Positions 23,045-33,307 of a DNA stretch of 64,000 nt are shown one piece after another. Each line of letters opens with the position of its first letter. The first letter of the stretch is position 1. Position numbers and translations under genes: made by a program. The notes beneath the pieces were generated by a model. That model made no database searches. It saw nothing but the letters and a program-made list of their open reading frames with translations, and was not told the DNA's origin. Source of the DNA: Mixophyes australis (lineage: Eukaryota > Chordata > Amphibia > Anura > Limnodynastidae); NCBI GenBank assembly GCA_036250195.1, contig JAVHZZ010000005.1, positions 187,032,948-187,096,947 of the forward strand, given 5' to 3'.

Positions 23045-24072
23045 TGTAACCCCCTGTCACTGTGTGTAGTGTGGGGTGCAAAGGGTACACAGTGCACCTC
23101 CTTCTCAAACCCTGGCTAGCTGATGGGCATGGGTGTAAATGATCAGGGGGTCCCTGCACATGCAGGTGTTTCTTTGTAGTTAGTGGGACACAGGTAATGT
23201 CACTTTGGTGCAGTGTAATAGAAGTCACAATAATTTGGGCGCCAGACCATCTCTATAACAAACTGAACTTTTATTTACACTCTTCCTCCAGCACGATAAT
23301 CATAATGGTTGCAGAATATATACATCTCCTTACTCTCTCCAGCACAGTTCTTAATGAGAAATACGAATATGGTTGCAAATATCTTATCACTCCTCCTGCA
23401 CAGTTCTTAATGTTATCCAGATGTTAAATAACATAATTTACATGTCTCTTGCACTCCATACTCACTGCAGATCACCCTTTCTGCAGGGGCACATGCATGG
23501 ATGCTAATAGGCAGGCAGCCTCTCCTCCATGCAGCTCTGACACACTCTGTGTACCTCTCAACTGCAGCTCATCCCTCCTCTGCGGGAATAATGTCTCCTG
23601 TGCTCTGACACGTCACTCTGTGTACTCTCAGCCTCAGGATCTGACACTACAGCTACCATGCCTCTTGTAGCAGCCCTCACTCCAGGGCCTCTTCCATGCG
23701 AAGTGTCACCCTCTTCCTTGGGTTCTCTATAGTGGCATGGAGTTCTCCCCCTCATCCAGGGCACACATTCCTTGCCCTGGCTCAGTCACCACGCTCAGAC
23801 AGCCAGGCAATGCTGGGGGAGCCTGGGAGCTTCCACCCCACTCTCCCAGGTCCCCAGCTACATCTCTCCTCTTCTCTGTGTCCTCTCTGTCTCCTTTCCC
23901 CCTTGCTGACAGCCCCTCCTTCCTCTCCCTCAGTCTCCAGGCTGGGCTGGGTTATCCCCATGGTAACCTGTTTATGTAACTTTTCATAAACTATTAGCTT
24001 ACCCTCTAGGTGACCCCTCCTGAATTCACTGAGGTAAAGGTTTAACTAAAACACCACTAGGGGGGTGTTACA
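23045..24072 (-). repeat. 5' LTR of the non-autonomous element
   Basis: 1028 bp copy of the LTR at 21130-22157. In transcription direction it starts at 24072 with TGTAACACCCCC and ends at 23045 with GGGGTTACA. I saw no substitution between the two LTRs when reading them side by side. Confidence 0.9.
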
Positions 24073-24076
24073 TAGA

Positions 24077-24667
24077 TAATATATGCCATCTAGATAGTCA
24101 TAAAAAACTCCAAATGGCCATCGAATATGTGGTGCAAATCAGTGTACTACAATAATTTAAGGTAAGGCAAGGACAAACAATTTTTCCTCAGCATGTAAGG
24201 TTCTGCTGATAGTTGCTCCATCTTTATTGATTTCATGCTAATGCTCTGAATATGAGCATGATGGTTCATGTTGACATCAAACTGCTGGAAAGACATTTTT
24301 GAATAGAAGATAAAGCATATATGTATGTTGGGCTGCTGTTGTTGCACACTTCTCAATATTAGGAAATGTTTGAGATTCTTTGTAGGGAACCCTGTATTTT
24401 CTATAATAGTTTAGCAATGTATTTAATCATTGCTTATGTAATAAAATTGTACAAAGAGCAATGATGTGCTGTAATTCATAGCAGCCAATCAGATATCAGT
24501 TTATTGTCTAGCATTGTCATACTAAGCAAAGCTAATTAGTTGGTATGAATTGCAAAATGTGTTCTGCTTGCTCTGTTTTATAAAATAACCATGTGTTGTG
24601 CTGTACTCTTGCTAAACTGCAACACAGGTGATCAGCTAAAAATTATTTGTCTCTGTTAGCAAAAAGC
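24077..24667. other. No recognisable feature
   Basis: AT-rich sequence without domains or inverted repeats. Confidence 0.5.
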
Positions 24668-24683
24668 TAATATAGGACTGCTA

Positions 24684-26149
24684 AAATAAGCAATTAGCTG
24701 AGCGCTCATTGACTAGGGTATTCTATCTATTAATGTAGGATGATGCCCATGCGAACATGAATTAATAAGTAACACAATTTAATGACATAAAAACAAGATA
24801 CAAAAAATGTCAGAATTCCCTAAAAGGGTTAAAAAGCACAATCAAAAACACAAATTAACAACAACCGTTATAGGTCTAGACTGAAGACTTGTGGAAATAC
24901 ATGAATGGACATTAAAAAGGATAAAAACAATAACATTCCAAAGATAAACACTATGTTGTGTCCGTGAAAAAAAGAGAGAGAGCCTCCAGAAAAGTCTCAT
25001 GGAATGAATCTAATTAAGAAATACCAATAACCAGTCCAGAATGGGTTAATAAAAACTATGCAGACCGACCCGTTACTATCCAAGTGCAGGGCAAGGGTCT
25101 AGAGTATGTCCTCCTCAGTAAGTGTCCAATAAGATATACAGTGTAAAAATAAAAAATGATGATCCGTGATGTTGAAATCAGATAGAGTATACTTGCTGTT
25201 ATAATCTCTTTGAGGTCTAGCCGCGCGGCGGGGAGGATAATAACCTCCTCGTGTTGTATATTGCAGGGGTGCAGACTAACCGACTGTTTGGAATGCCGTG
25301 GTAGATGTCGGTAGTGATGACGTCGAAAAGGGGTGTGTTCCAACGCGTTTCGTCCTGTCCGGACTTTCTCAAGGGTTGAGAAAGTCCGGACAGGACGAAA
25401 CGCGTTGGAACACACCCCTTTTCGACGTCATCACTACCGACATCTACCACGGCATTCCAAACAGACGGTTAGTCTGCACCCCTGCAATATACAACACGAG
25501 GAGGTTATTATCCTCCCCGCCGCGCGGCTAGACCTCAAAGAGATTATAACAGCAAGTATACTCTATCTGATTTCAACATCACGGATCATCGTTTTTTATT
25601 TTTACACTGTATATCTTATTGGACACTTACTGAGGAGGACATACTCTAGACCCTTGCCCTGCACTTGGATAGTAACGGGTCCGGTCTGCATAGTTTTTAT
25701 TAACCCATTCTGGACTGGTTATTGGTATTTATTAATTAGATTCATTCCATGAGACTTTTCTGGAGGCTCTCTCTCTTTTTTTCACGGACACAACATACTG
25801 TTTATCTTTGGAATGTTATTGTTTTTATCTTTTTTAATGTCCATTCATGTATTTCCACAAGTCTTCAGTCTAGACCTATAACGGTTGTTGTTAATTTGTG
25901 TTTTTGATTGTGCTTTTTAACCCTTTTAGGGAATTCTGACATTTTTTGTATCTTGTTTTTATGTCATTAAATTGTGTTACTTATTAATTCATGTTCGCAT
26001 GGGCATCATCCTACATTATTAGATAGAATACCCTAGTCAATGAGCGCTCAGCTAATTGCTTATTTTAGTACTGTTTCTGGAGGGAGGCATACCCTCAGCT
26101 GGTGCAGCTCTTGTCTAAACATCATAGAGAGCGCGATCCTTCCTAGTTA
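24684..26149. mobile_element. Palindromic element, possibly Penelope-related, 15-16 bp target duplication
   Basis: Two arms of about 690 bp (24682-25372 and 25376-26068) are inverted copies separated by GGG at 25373-25375. They differ at about ten positions by eye. A unique tail of about 80 bp (26069-26149) contains GGTGCAGCTCTTG and GAGAGCGCGATCCTTCC. TAATATAGGACTGCTA flanks the insertion (24668-24683 and 26150-26165). This points to target-primed retrotransposition rather than cut-and-paste. Each arm carries GGACGAAACGCG near the centre, resembling the 3' core of the hammerhead ribozymes of Penelope-like terminal repeats. A 154-bp relative with its own 15-bp duplication lies at 54315-54468. 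The retroelement class is inference. Confidence 0.75.
25376..25412 (+). ncRNA. Hammerhead-like motif, degenerate, present on both arms
   Basis: The order is TTGAGAA, a short stem AGTCC / GGAC, then GAAACGCGTTGG. A hammerhead core needs CUGANGA, stem II and GAAA. Here GAAA and a stem II are present, but CUGANGA reads UUGAGAA (two changes). The mirrored copy is on the minus strand at 25336-25372. Self-cleavage is doubtful; the likeness to Penelope-associated hammerheads is what matters. Confidence 0.4.
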
Positions 26150-26165
26150 TAATATAGGACTGCTA

Positions 26166-26960
26166 CTCTGAGCAATTGTAGAACGCAGAGGGTTTATTGC
26201 TTGCACACCACAGTTCCTACAGTTCCAACTCACAATCAAAATATCTAAAGTGGAGTGTGACGATTATGTAGTATATCTAATGACTGATTGTTATTTTCTG
26301 TTGAATTCATGTATGACAATGTATATTGTATGTAACCCTGTAATGTAATCTCAATGTGTGCTTTGCTAGATGAAATGAGTTTGAACTTCTTCAAGTCTTT
26401 TGAAACTAGCCAGGCCTGGGATAGTTAAGGATCTTGGAGGAGTTTGAAGCCTCAAAGTTGTAAACGATATAGCCACTCAAACAGAGCAGAGGTGAGAGAT
26501 TCTCTGAGGTGCCAAAACATATATCTTAGTGATTGATAATTTACTTCGGAAAGCTCTGTAAAGAAGGGTTTAAAATCTTCTGCCTTAGACAATAACATGT
26601 GCATTTTCATGAGGGGTCTATCAAGACTGAAATGTCCCATGTTTCTCAATTGTGTTCCCTCATACACCATGTCTTAACTAGTACGTAGTGACTCTGATTT
26701 TATTTCCCATTTTATTTTCTGAAACTTATTTGAACAACATATTGTATATCTTGTTATTCATTTTTGTAACAAAACCTTGGAAACATTTTTCAGATTAAAT
26801 AAATTTAATCTAGTGTGTTCTCCTTGATTCTTTGTGAATTTACGAAGCCCAGGGAGGCTCATGCTACATGTGTATTTGATTTAAGTGTGAAACATTAATA
26901 AGTGGTTCTGATGAACATAAGGACACCATAATAAATCCTTTGTGGTGGCAGAAAATGTGT
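26166..26960. other. No recognisable feature
   Basis: Unassigned sequence up to the ATTCATTG target site of the next hAT element. Confidence 0.5.
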
Positions 26961-27339
26961 ATTCATTGTAGAGATGGTCACTGACCCCCGTGTTTTGGTT
27001 TTGGATTCGGTTTTGGATCTGGATTACCGTCGTGTTTTGGTTTTGCAAAACCGCCATAGCGTGTTTTGGTTTTGGTTTTGTTTGGTTTTGTTTTGCTATT
27101 TTGTTGGAAAATCAATATTTTTGGGCCTAAACTAACCCAATTTAGTGCTCCAACTGTTTTAGAGATAAGTAATCTAATTGTAGAGGTAATAAATCATCCA
27201 AAAAACAGTTTAATTCTTCATTGGTAGGCCTTCATTTATTCTACACACAAAACAGATTGTCTTACACTCCATCTATGCATATTGGCAATGTAGCCATCGT
27301 CTTTGGATGTATATTACACCCAACATTTATAGTTAAATA

Positions 27340-27587
27340 TGTAAAGAAATGGAAAAAGGCAGTTTGCTTTCTGTCTCTATAGGCCCCCCTCCACTTGTTT
27401 ACAAAACCAAAAAATTCAGCCTTTATAGACTGTACAATATTAATTGACATGGAGAAAGCCAGTTTGTTTTCTGTCTCTCTAGGCTCCCCTCCACTTGTAT
27501 AAAATACAAAAAAATTCAGCCGTTATAGACTGTACAATATTAATTGACATGGAGAAAACCAGTTGGTTTTCTGTCTCTCTAGGCTCC
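27340..27587. repeat. 100-bp satellite array, part left of the Gypsy insertion
   Basis: About two and a half units of the array that continues at 33308-34490. Units contain GGCTCCCCTCCACTTGTATA and TTCAGCCGTTATAGACTGTA. The first copies are more diverged, as is usual for array edges. Confidence 0.9.
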
Positions 27588-28303
27588 TGTTAGGTTTCAA
27601 GGTTACCTTAGTCAGTATTTACGCCGGCCTTCCTAGGGCGCGGAGTCTAACGGCCCTCCCAGTCTTCTCCAAGAACCGCCGCAAGGCAGGGTGGGTTTTG
27701 CTGCCGAAGAACCGCAGGTCGCGGCCCCCAGGTTAGCCTACTGACGTAAGGAAAGAGTTCTATGAGATGGACATGTAGCGGCACGGTCAGATCCACAGAA
27801 GAATAGATAACTGAAATCACTAACCGTATATTCAGAAGGTAGTAGTCTGGAGTAGAGACTGGTGGAATGCAGGAGTCAATCCGCGGTACAGCCCCAGGAG
27901 CAGAAGCGTAGTCCAGAATAGCCGGTTCGGTACACAGAGATCCGTCCGTTAATGCAGTACCAGGGATAAGGTAGAAGAATAGTCTGGAGAATAGCTGGTT
28001 CGGTACACAGAGATCTGTCCGTTATGCAGTACCAGGGATTAGGCAGTAGAATGGTCTGAAGGAGAGCTCGTTCGGTACACAGAGATCAGCAGTCACAAAG
28101 GAGAACACCAGGGAAGTCAAAGCACAGGAAGTGCAGCCAGATACAGGTAACACGTTGCTCTGACACCTACAGTGTGTCAGAGCAGTCCTGAAGTAGGAGT
28201 TTGAATTCCCCGCCCAGATCAGCTGACCTGTCGCTGGGACCTACCCGGAAGTGCGGCAGTACAGAGCGAAGGAGCGGCGCTGACACAGGTAAGCGCCATG
28301 ACA
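27588..28303 (-). repeat. 3' LTR of the Gypsy element
   Basis: 716 bp, TG...CA bounded. It differs from the other LTR at about 16 positions (about 2 percent), counted by eye, three of them clustered near 27623-27626. It contains three tandem copies of a unit of about 85 bp that starts GGTTCGGTACACAGAGATC and includes TGCAGTACCAGGGAT (about 27922-28095). Confidence 0.93.
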
Positions 28304-28314
28304 GTACCCCCCCA
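28304..28314 (-). promoter_or_regulatory. Polypurine tract of the Gypsy element
   Basis: The plus strand GTACCCCCCCA reads TGGGGGGGTAC on the minus strand, directly before the 3' LTR. The pol stop codon (28315-28317) abuts it. Confidence 0.8.
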
Positions 28315-31300
28315 TTAGGGATGGCCACCGGACAGCCTATAAGGTTTCTGAGGGAATTTGGCATGGAATCTTCTTAACAGTACTGGAGCATGTAGATCAC
28401 GTGCCGGAATCCATGAACGCTCCTCTGGTCCGTAGCCTTTCCAATCAACCAGGAATTGTAGAGAACCTCTGGAAATGCGAGAATTTAGAATTTCCTTGAC
28501 CTCGAATTCATGATCTTGCGTAGAGACAGTGGCAGGAGGTCTCTTGGAAGAGGAAAATTTATTAATGACAAGTGGCTTGAGGAGGGAAATGTGAAACACG
28601 TTGGGAATCCTTAAAGTAGGAGGCAACTTTAATCTGAAAGCTACTGGATTAATAACTTCCAAGATCTTGAAGGGTCCAATGAAACGGGGAGCGTATTTCC
28701 TAGAAGCAACCAACAGGCGAAGGTTCCGCGTAGATAGCCATACCTTATCGCCAGGAGAAAGTAATGGGGAAGGTCTTCTTTTCTTATCAAACGCCTTTTT
28801 GCTGGTGGCAGTGGCGTGAAGTAGGTTACGTTTGATTATACCCCACCTGGACGAGAAGTCTGACCACATGGAATCTACAGCAGGAATTCCGGATGTAGGC
28901 AAATCATTAAAAGGAGGAACTCTAGGATGAAAGCCTTGGAGAGCAAAAAAGGGGGAAACCAATGTAGAGTCATGAGAATTATTATTGTGAGCAAATTCTG
29001 CCCAAGGTAACAAATCAACCCAGTCGTCATGTTTAGCTGAAATGAAGCATCTGAGGAATTTTTCGAGCTCTTGATTAGTCCTCTCAGTGAGACCATTGCT
29101 TTGGGGGTGGTATGCAGAGGAAAAATTCAGTTTGATTCCACAAACACGAAAAAAGGCTCTCCAAAATCTTGCAACAAACTGTGTTCCACGGTCTGAAACG
29201 ATGACCTCTGGGCAACCATGGAGACGGAATATTTCCTTTATAAAAAGTTGTGCCAGCACCGGAGCAGATGGAAGGCCTTTTAGAGGTACGAAATGAGCAG
29301 CCCGAGAGAAACGGTCTGTGACTACCCAAACCACGGAAAAGCCTCTTGAAGAGGGTAAATCAGTGATAAAGTCCATGGAGAGATGACTCCATGGACGATC
29401 CGGAATGGGTAAAGGCTGTAACAATCCATAGGAGGCTTGCCGAGGTACCTTGTTCTGAGCACAGGTGGAACAACCCGTAATGAACTCCCGTACATCAGAG
29501 TGAATAGATGGCCACCAGTAATTACGGGAGACAAAATCCAGAGTCTTCTTGATCCCAGCATGACCAGAGAACCGAGAGGCGTGAGCCCACTTGAGGAGTC
29601 TTGATCGAAGATGAGAAGAAACAAAGGTCTTCCCGGGAGGAATCACTAGATGAGCAGGGGTGGTGGCCAGTATACATTTCGAGCCCAGAATGGGTCTAGG
29701 AGTATCCTCTATAGCATTAGTGGCATCAAAGCATCGGGAAAGAGCATCCGCTTTCTTGTTCTTAGATCCTGGTCTAAAGGTGATGATCATATCAAACCGG
29801 GAGAAAAACAGGGACCATCTGGCTTGCCGAGGGTTTAAACAAGAAGCTGTTTGTAAATATAGAAGGTTCTTGTGATCTGTAAAAATCGTGATAGGAAACC
29901 TAGCTCCTTCCAAATGATGTCTCCATGCTTCTAAGGCTAATTTGATGGCCAGGAGTTCCCTATCTCCGATGCCATAATTCTTCTCGGCAACAGAAAGTTT
30001 ACAGGAAAAGAAACCACAAGGAGATAATCTTCCACCAGAGTCCTTCTGTGACAAGATAGCCCCCACTCCCACAGAGGATGCATCGACCTCAAGAAAGAAA
30101 GGAAAGGTAGGATCTGGTTGATGAAGGATAGGAGCTGTCGTGAATGCTTTCTTTAGGGAAGAGAAGGCTTTTTCTGCCTCAGGAGGCCAAAGTTTAGTAT
30201 TGATAGCTTTCTTAGTTAGTGCAGTAATGGGTGCGATCACTGAAGAAAAGCCTTTGATAAAATGCCGATAGTAATTGGCAAAGCCTATGAAAAGTTGGAT
30301 TGCTTTCAGACCTATCGGCTGAGGCCATTCAGAAACTACCTTTACTTTCCCGGAATCCATGCATAGCCCAGATCCAGAGATCACGTGTCCAAGAAAGGGA
30401 ATATGACTTTTTTCAAAGATACATTTATCCAAATTACAAAACAGTTGATGTACCCGAAGGCGTTCAAGCACCAAGGAAACATGATGGCGATGCAACACGA
30501 TGTCAGGAGAGAATATCAGGATATCATCCAGGTAAATCACCACGAACTGGTAGAGAAAATCTTGAAAAATTTCGTTGATGAAGTTTTGAAACACTGCGGG
30601 GGCATTACATAACCCAAAGGGCATAACTAAATATTCAAAGTGTCCATCATGGGTATTGAACGCAGTTTTCCGTTCATCCCCTTGTTTAATACGGATCAAA
30701 TTGTAGGCACCCTTCAAGTCTAATTTGGAAAAAAATAACTGCGCCTTTTATTCTATCAAATAGCTCTGAAATCAATGGTAACGGGTACTTTTTCTTCACA
30801 GTAATGGCATTCAGCCCACGATAATCTATACATGGACGTAGACCTCCGTCTTTCTTTTTAACGAAGAAAAAGCCGGCTCCTGCAGGGGAGGATGATTTCC
30901 GAATAAAGCCTCTTTCTAGGTTCTTTTCTATGTATTTAGACATGGAGTTGGATTCTGGTAGTGATAGCGAAAAAACACGTCCTCTGGGTGGTATCTTGTC
31001 GGGTAAAAGCTCAATAGAACAATCCCACGGTCTATGGGGAGGTAATTTGGAGGCCTCCTTTTTGCAAAACACATCTGAGAATGAACGGTATTGGAGAGGA
31101 ATACCAGTGGACGTAAGTAGTGATGCAGCTTCATTATTGGTGAACTTATTGATTCTGGGAAGGCAACGAGAATGACAGGCCGGGCCCCAGGCAAGAACTT
31201 CTGGCTTATGTCAATCTAATGTAGGGGAATGAAGTTGGAGCCACGGAAGACCAAGAATAAGAGGATTAATAGCCTCTGGAATGACCAACAAGGAAATAGA

Positions 31301-31608
31301 TTCAGTATGCAGGGCTCCTATGCGAAGAGAGAGCTTGATGGTACGTTTCTTGAGTGATCCTCCACTAATGCGATTTCTATCAATGGCTGTGATAGCAATC
31401 GGGGGATCCAGGGGAAGGGTAGGTAAGGACAACTTCTCCACTATGTCAGCTCTTATGAAATTCCCCGCTGCTCCGGAGTCAATGAGTGCTGGAAGAGAAA
31501 GCTGTTTGTCAAAGGATTGTAACAGAACCTAAATAGAAAAACTAGAATCAACAGGAGAGGAAATACGTACACCTAACTTGGCCTCTCCATCGTTAGTTAG
31601 GTTCGGTC
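28315..31608 (-). pseudogene. pol: Pol polyprotein of the Gypsy element, broken
   Basis: The -1 frame after gag gives a retropepsin (DSGAAGNF near 31470). It is interrupted by TAG at 31529-31531 before the protease and by TGA at 31211-31213 after LGLPWLQ. Reverse transcriptase begins at about 31010. A frameshift near 30725-30735 then separates it from an 800-codon open frame. In that frame YLDD is at residues 62-65; RNase H has D212, E254, D281 and D324; the integrase zinc site has H379, H386, C416 and C419; and the integrase core has D449, D509 and E545 (DD35E). A chromodomain spans about 737-785 (FLVDWKGY, SWIP). All catalytic residues are present, but the frame breaks prevent a full-length product. 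Confidence 0.92.
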
Positions 31609-32565
31609 GTTTCCCGGACGCTTAAGACAATTGTTTAGCAAATGACCAGGTTCTCCGCAGTAAAGACATAAACGATTTTTGAATCGTCTTTCCCTCTCTT
31701 CTTGAGAAAGCCGAGCTCTTCCCAACTGCATGGGCTCTTCCTCAGGCATCACCGGACTCTGAAAATGTGGGACCAGACGAAAAGGAGAACGACGAGAACT
31801 CTCTTTCTCCTGAGAGCGCTCACGGAATCTAATGTCAATCTGGTTACATAAAGAGACCAAAGCATCCAGAGAAGTTGGAAGTTCACGACCTGCCAATTCG
31901 TCTTTAATGCGGTCGGTCAAACCCTGCCAGAAGGTTGCTACCAGGGCCTCATTATTCCGACGTAACTCAGACGCCATAGTGCGAAATTGAAGAGCATACT
32001 GGCCTATGGTCATAGAGCCTTGACGCAGACGAAGGATGCCAGAAGCAGCGCTGGAAACTCTTCCTGGTTCATCAAAGACATGTCTGAAAGCCTCCAGGAA
32101 GGTGGAACAGTTATGTAGCGAAGGATCATTGTGTTCCCATAGGGGAGATGCCCAGGCAAGAGCTTGACCGGTAAGTAAAGAAATAATATACGCTACTTTA
32201 GCTTTTTCAGTAGGGAAGTTCCCTGGCTGGAGTTCGAACTGGATATCACACTGATTTAAAAATCCACTGCAGGCCTTGGGATCCCCATAGAATTTCGGAG
32301 GATTAGGGATGCGAAGTTGGGAATTCACCGGGAGAGGAGCGGCACCACCCCCCTGGGCAGGAGCAGGTTGAGGGGGAATCGGTAGTGGATCAGGTACCGC
32401 TGCCTGGATTGCCTGAGCTGACACCGCACCCTGCAGTGTGTCCAGGCGAGCAGACATGCTCTGAAGAAACTGAAGTAACTGTACCTGGTTCTTGTCCTGT
32501 TCCTCTACCCGGGTAGCTAAGTGTTCCAATAACTCCCTGGTTGAGGGGTTCCCGGATCCGTCCAT
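31597..32565 (-). CDS. gag: Gag polyprotein of the Gypsy element
   Basis: Intact 322-codon frame starting 26 nt after the 5' LTR; this first Met is the natural start. The N-terminus (about 10-50) has a heptad-like pattern suited to a coiled coil. The middle (about 85-230) resembles the retrotransposon Gag capsid domain, with a YALQFRTMASEL block. The C-terminus carries one CCHC zinc knuckle with C300, C303, H308 and C313, which binds nucleic acid. Gag assembles the particle in which reverse transcription occurs. Just before its stop lies the heptamer GGGAAAC in the right phase for a -1 shift into pol. Confidence 0.9.
   Translation of the reverse strand: MDGSGNPSTRELLEHLATRVEEQDKNQVQLLQFLQSMSARLDTLQGAVSAQAIQAAVPDPLPIPPQPAPAQGGGAAPLPVNSQLRIPNPPKFYGDPKACSGFLNQCDIQFELQPGNFPTEKAKVAYIISLLTGQALAWASPLWEHNDPSLHNCSTFLEAFRHVFDEPGRVSSAASGILRLRQGSMTIGQYALQFRTMASELRRNNEALVATFWQGLTDRIKDELAGRELPTSLDALVSLCNQIDIRFRERSQEKESSRRSPFRLVPHFQSPVMPEEEPMQLGRARLSQEERERRFKNRLCLYCGEPGHLLNNCLKRPGNDRT
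31609..31615 (-). promoter_or_regulatory. -1 frameshift slippery heptamer GGGAAAC
   Basis: On the minus strand the gag codons read CCG GGA AAC, so G GGA AAC fits the X XXY YYZ rule. Four codons later gag ends at TAA (31597-31599). Moving back one base opens the frame that leads to the protease motif LIDSGAAGNFI at about 31450-31485. The same heptamer is known from PEG10 and related sushi-type gag-pol genes. I did not identify the downstream pseudoknot. Confidence 0.75.
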
Positions 32566-32591
32566 CAGATAGATATATGGTCAGAGCAAAC

Positions 32592-33307
32592 TGTTAGGTT
32601 TCAAGGTTACCTTAGTCAGTATTTACAAAGGCCTTCCTAGGGCGCGGAGTCTAACGGCCCTCCCGGTCTTCTCCAAGAACCGCCGCAAGGCAGGGTGGGT
32701 TTTGCTGCCGGAGAACCGCAGGTCGCGGCCCCCAAGTTAGCCTACTGGCGTAAGGAAAGAGTTCTATGAGATGGACATGTAGCGGCACGGTCAGATCCAC
32801 AGAAGAATAGATAACTGAAATCACTAACCGTATATTCAGAAGGTAGTAGTCTGGAGTAGAGACTGGTGGAATGCAGGAGTCAATCCGCCGTACAGCCCCA
32901 GGAGCAGAAGCGTAGTCCAGAATAGCCGGTTCGGTACACAGAGATTCGTCCGTTAATGCAGTACCAGGGATAAGGTAGAAGAATAGTCTGGAGAATAGCT
33001 GGTTCGGTACACAGAGATCTGTCCGTTATGCAGTACCAGGGATTAGGCAGTAGAATGGTCTGAAGGAGAGCTGGTTCGGTACACAGAGATCAGCAGTCAC
33101 AAAGGAGAACACCAGGGAAGTCAAAGCAAAGGAAGTGCAGCCAGATACAGGTAACACGTTGCTCTGACACCTACAGTGTGTCAGAGCAGTCCTGAAGTAG
33201 GAGTTTGAATTCCCCGCCCAGATCAGCTGACCTGCCGCCGGGACCTACCCGGAAGTGCGGCAGTACAAAGCAAAGGAGCGGCGCTGACACAGGTAAGCGC
33301 CGTGACA
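32592..33307 (-). repeat. 5' LTR of the Gypsy element
   Basis: 716 bp. In transcription direction it begins at 33307 with TGTCACGGCGCTTACC and ends at 32592 with CCTAACA. It shares the internal triplicated GGTTCGGTACACAGAGA unit with its partner. The promoter should lie here, but I see no canonical TATA box. Confidence 0.93.

Larger units (their letters stand above)
21130..24072 (-). mobile_element. Non-autonomous LTR retrotransposon, minus orientation
   Basis: Two direct repeats of 1028 bp enclose 887 bp. Both start TGTAACCCCC and end GGTGTTACA on the plus strand. TAGA flanks the element (21126-21129 and 24073-24076), a 4-bp target duplication. On the minus strand the first LTR is followed by a primer-binding site TGGCGCCCAACGTGGGG, and a purine tract GGGGGAGAA precedes the second LTR. 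The internal region encodes nothing recognisable, so the element depends on proteins from elsewhere. The LTRs look identical, so the insertion is recent. Confidence 0.9.
27588..33307 (-). mobile_element. Gypsy chromovirus LTR retrotransposon
   Basis: Complete 5720-bp element transcribed from the minus strand, with 716-bp LTRs at both ends and a 5-bp duplication GCTCC (27583-27587 and 33308-33312). Gag is intact. Pol has protease, reverse transcriptase, RNase H, integrase and a C-terminal chromodomain, which marks the chromovirus branch of Metaviridae. Pol is broken by two nonsense codons and a frameshift, so this copy cannot supply its own enzymes. The insertion split a satellite array inside an older hAT element. 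Confidence 0.95.

Noticed and set aside
22464..23069. 201-codon open frame in the interior of the 21-24 kb LTR element
   Set aside because: It lies opposite to the transcription direction implied by primer site and purine tract, has no recognisable motif, and is only a Pro/Leu-rich chance frame crossing into the LTR.
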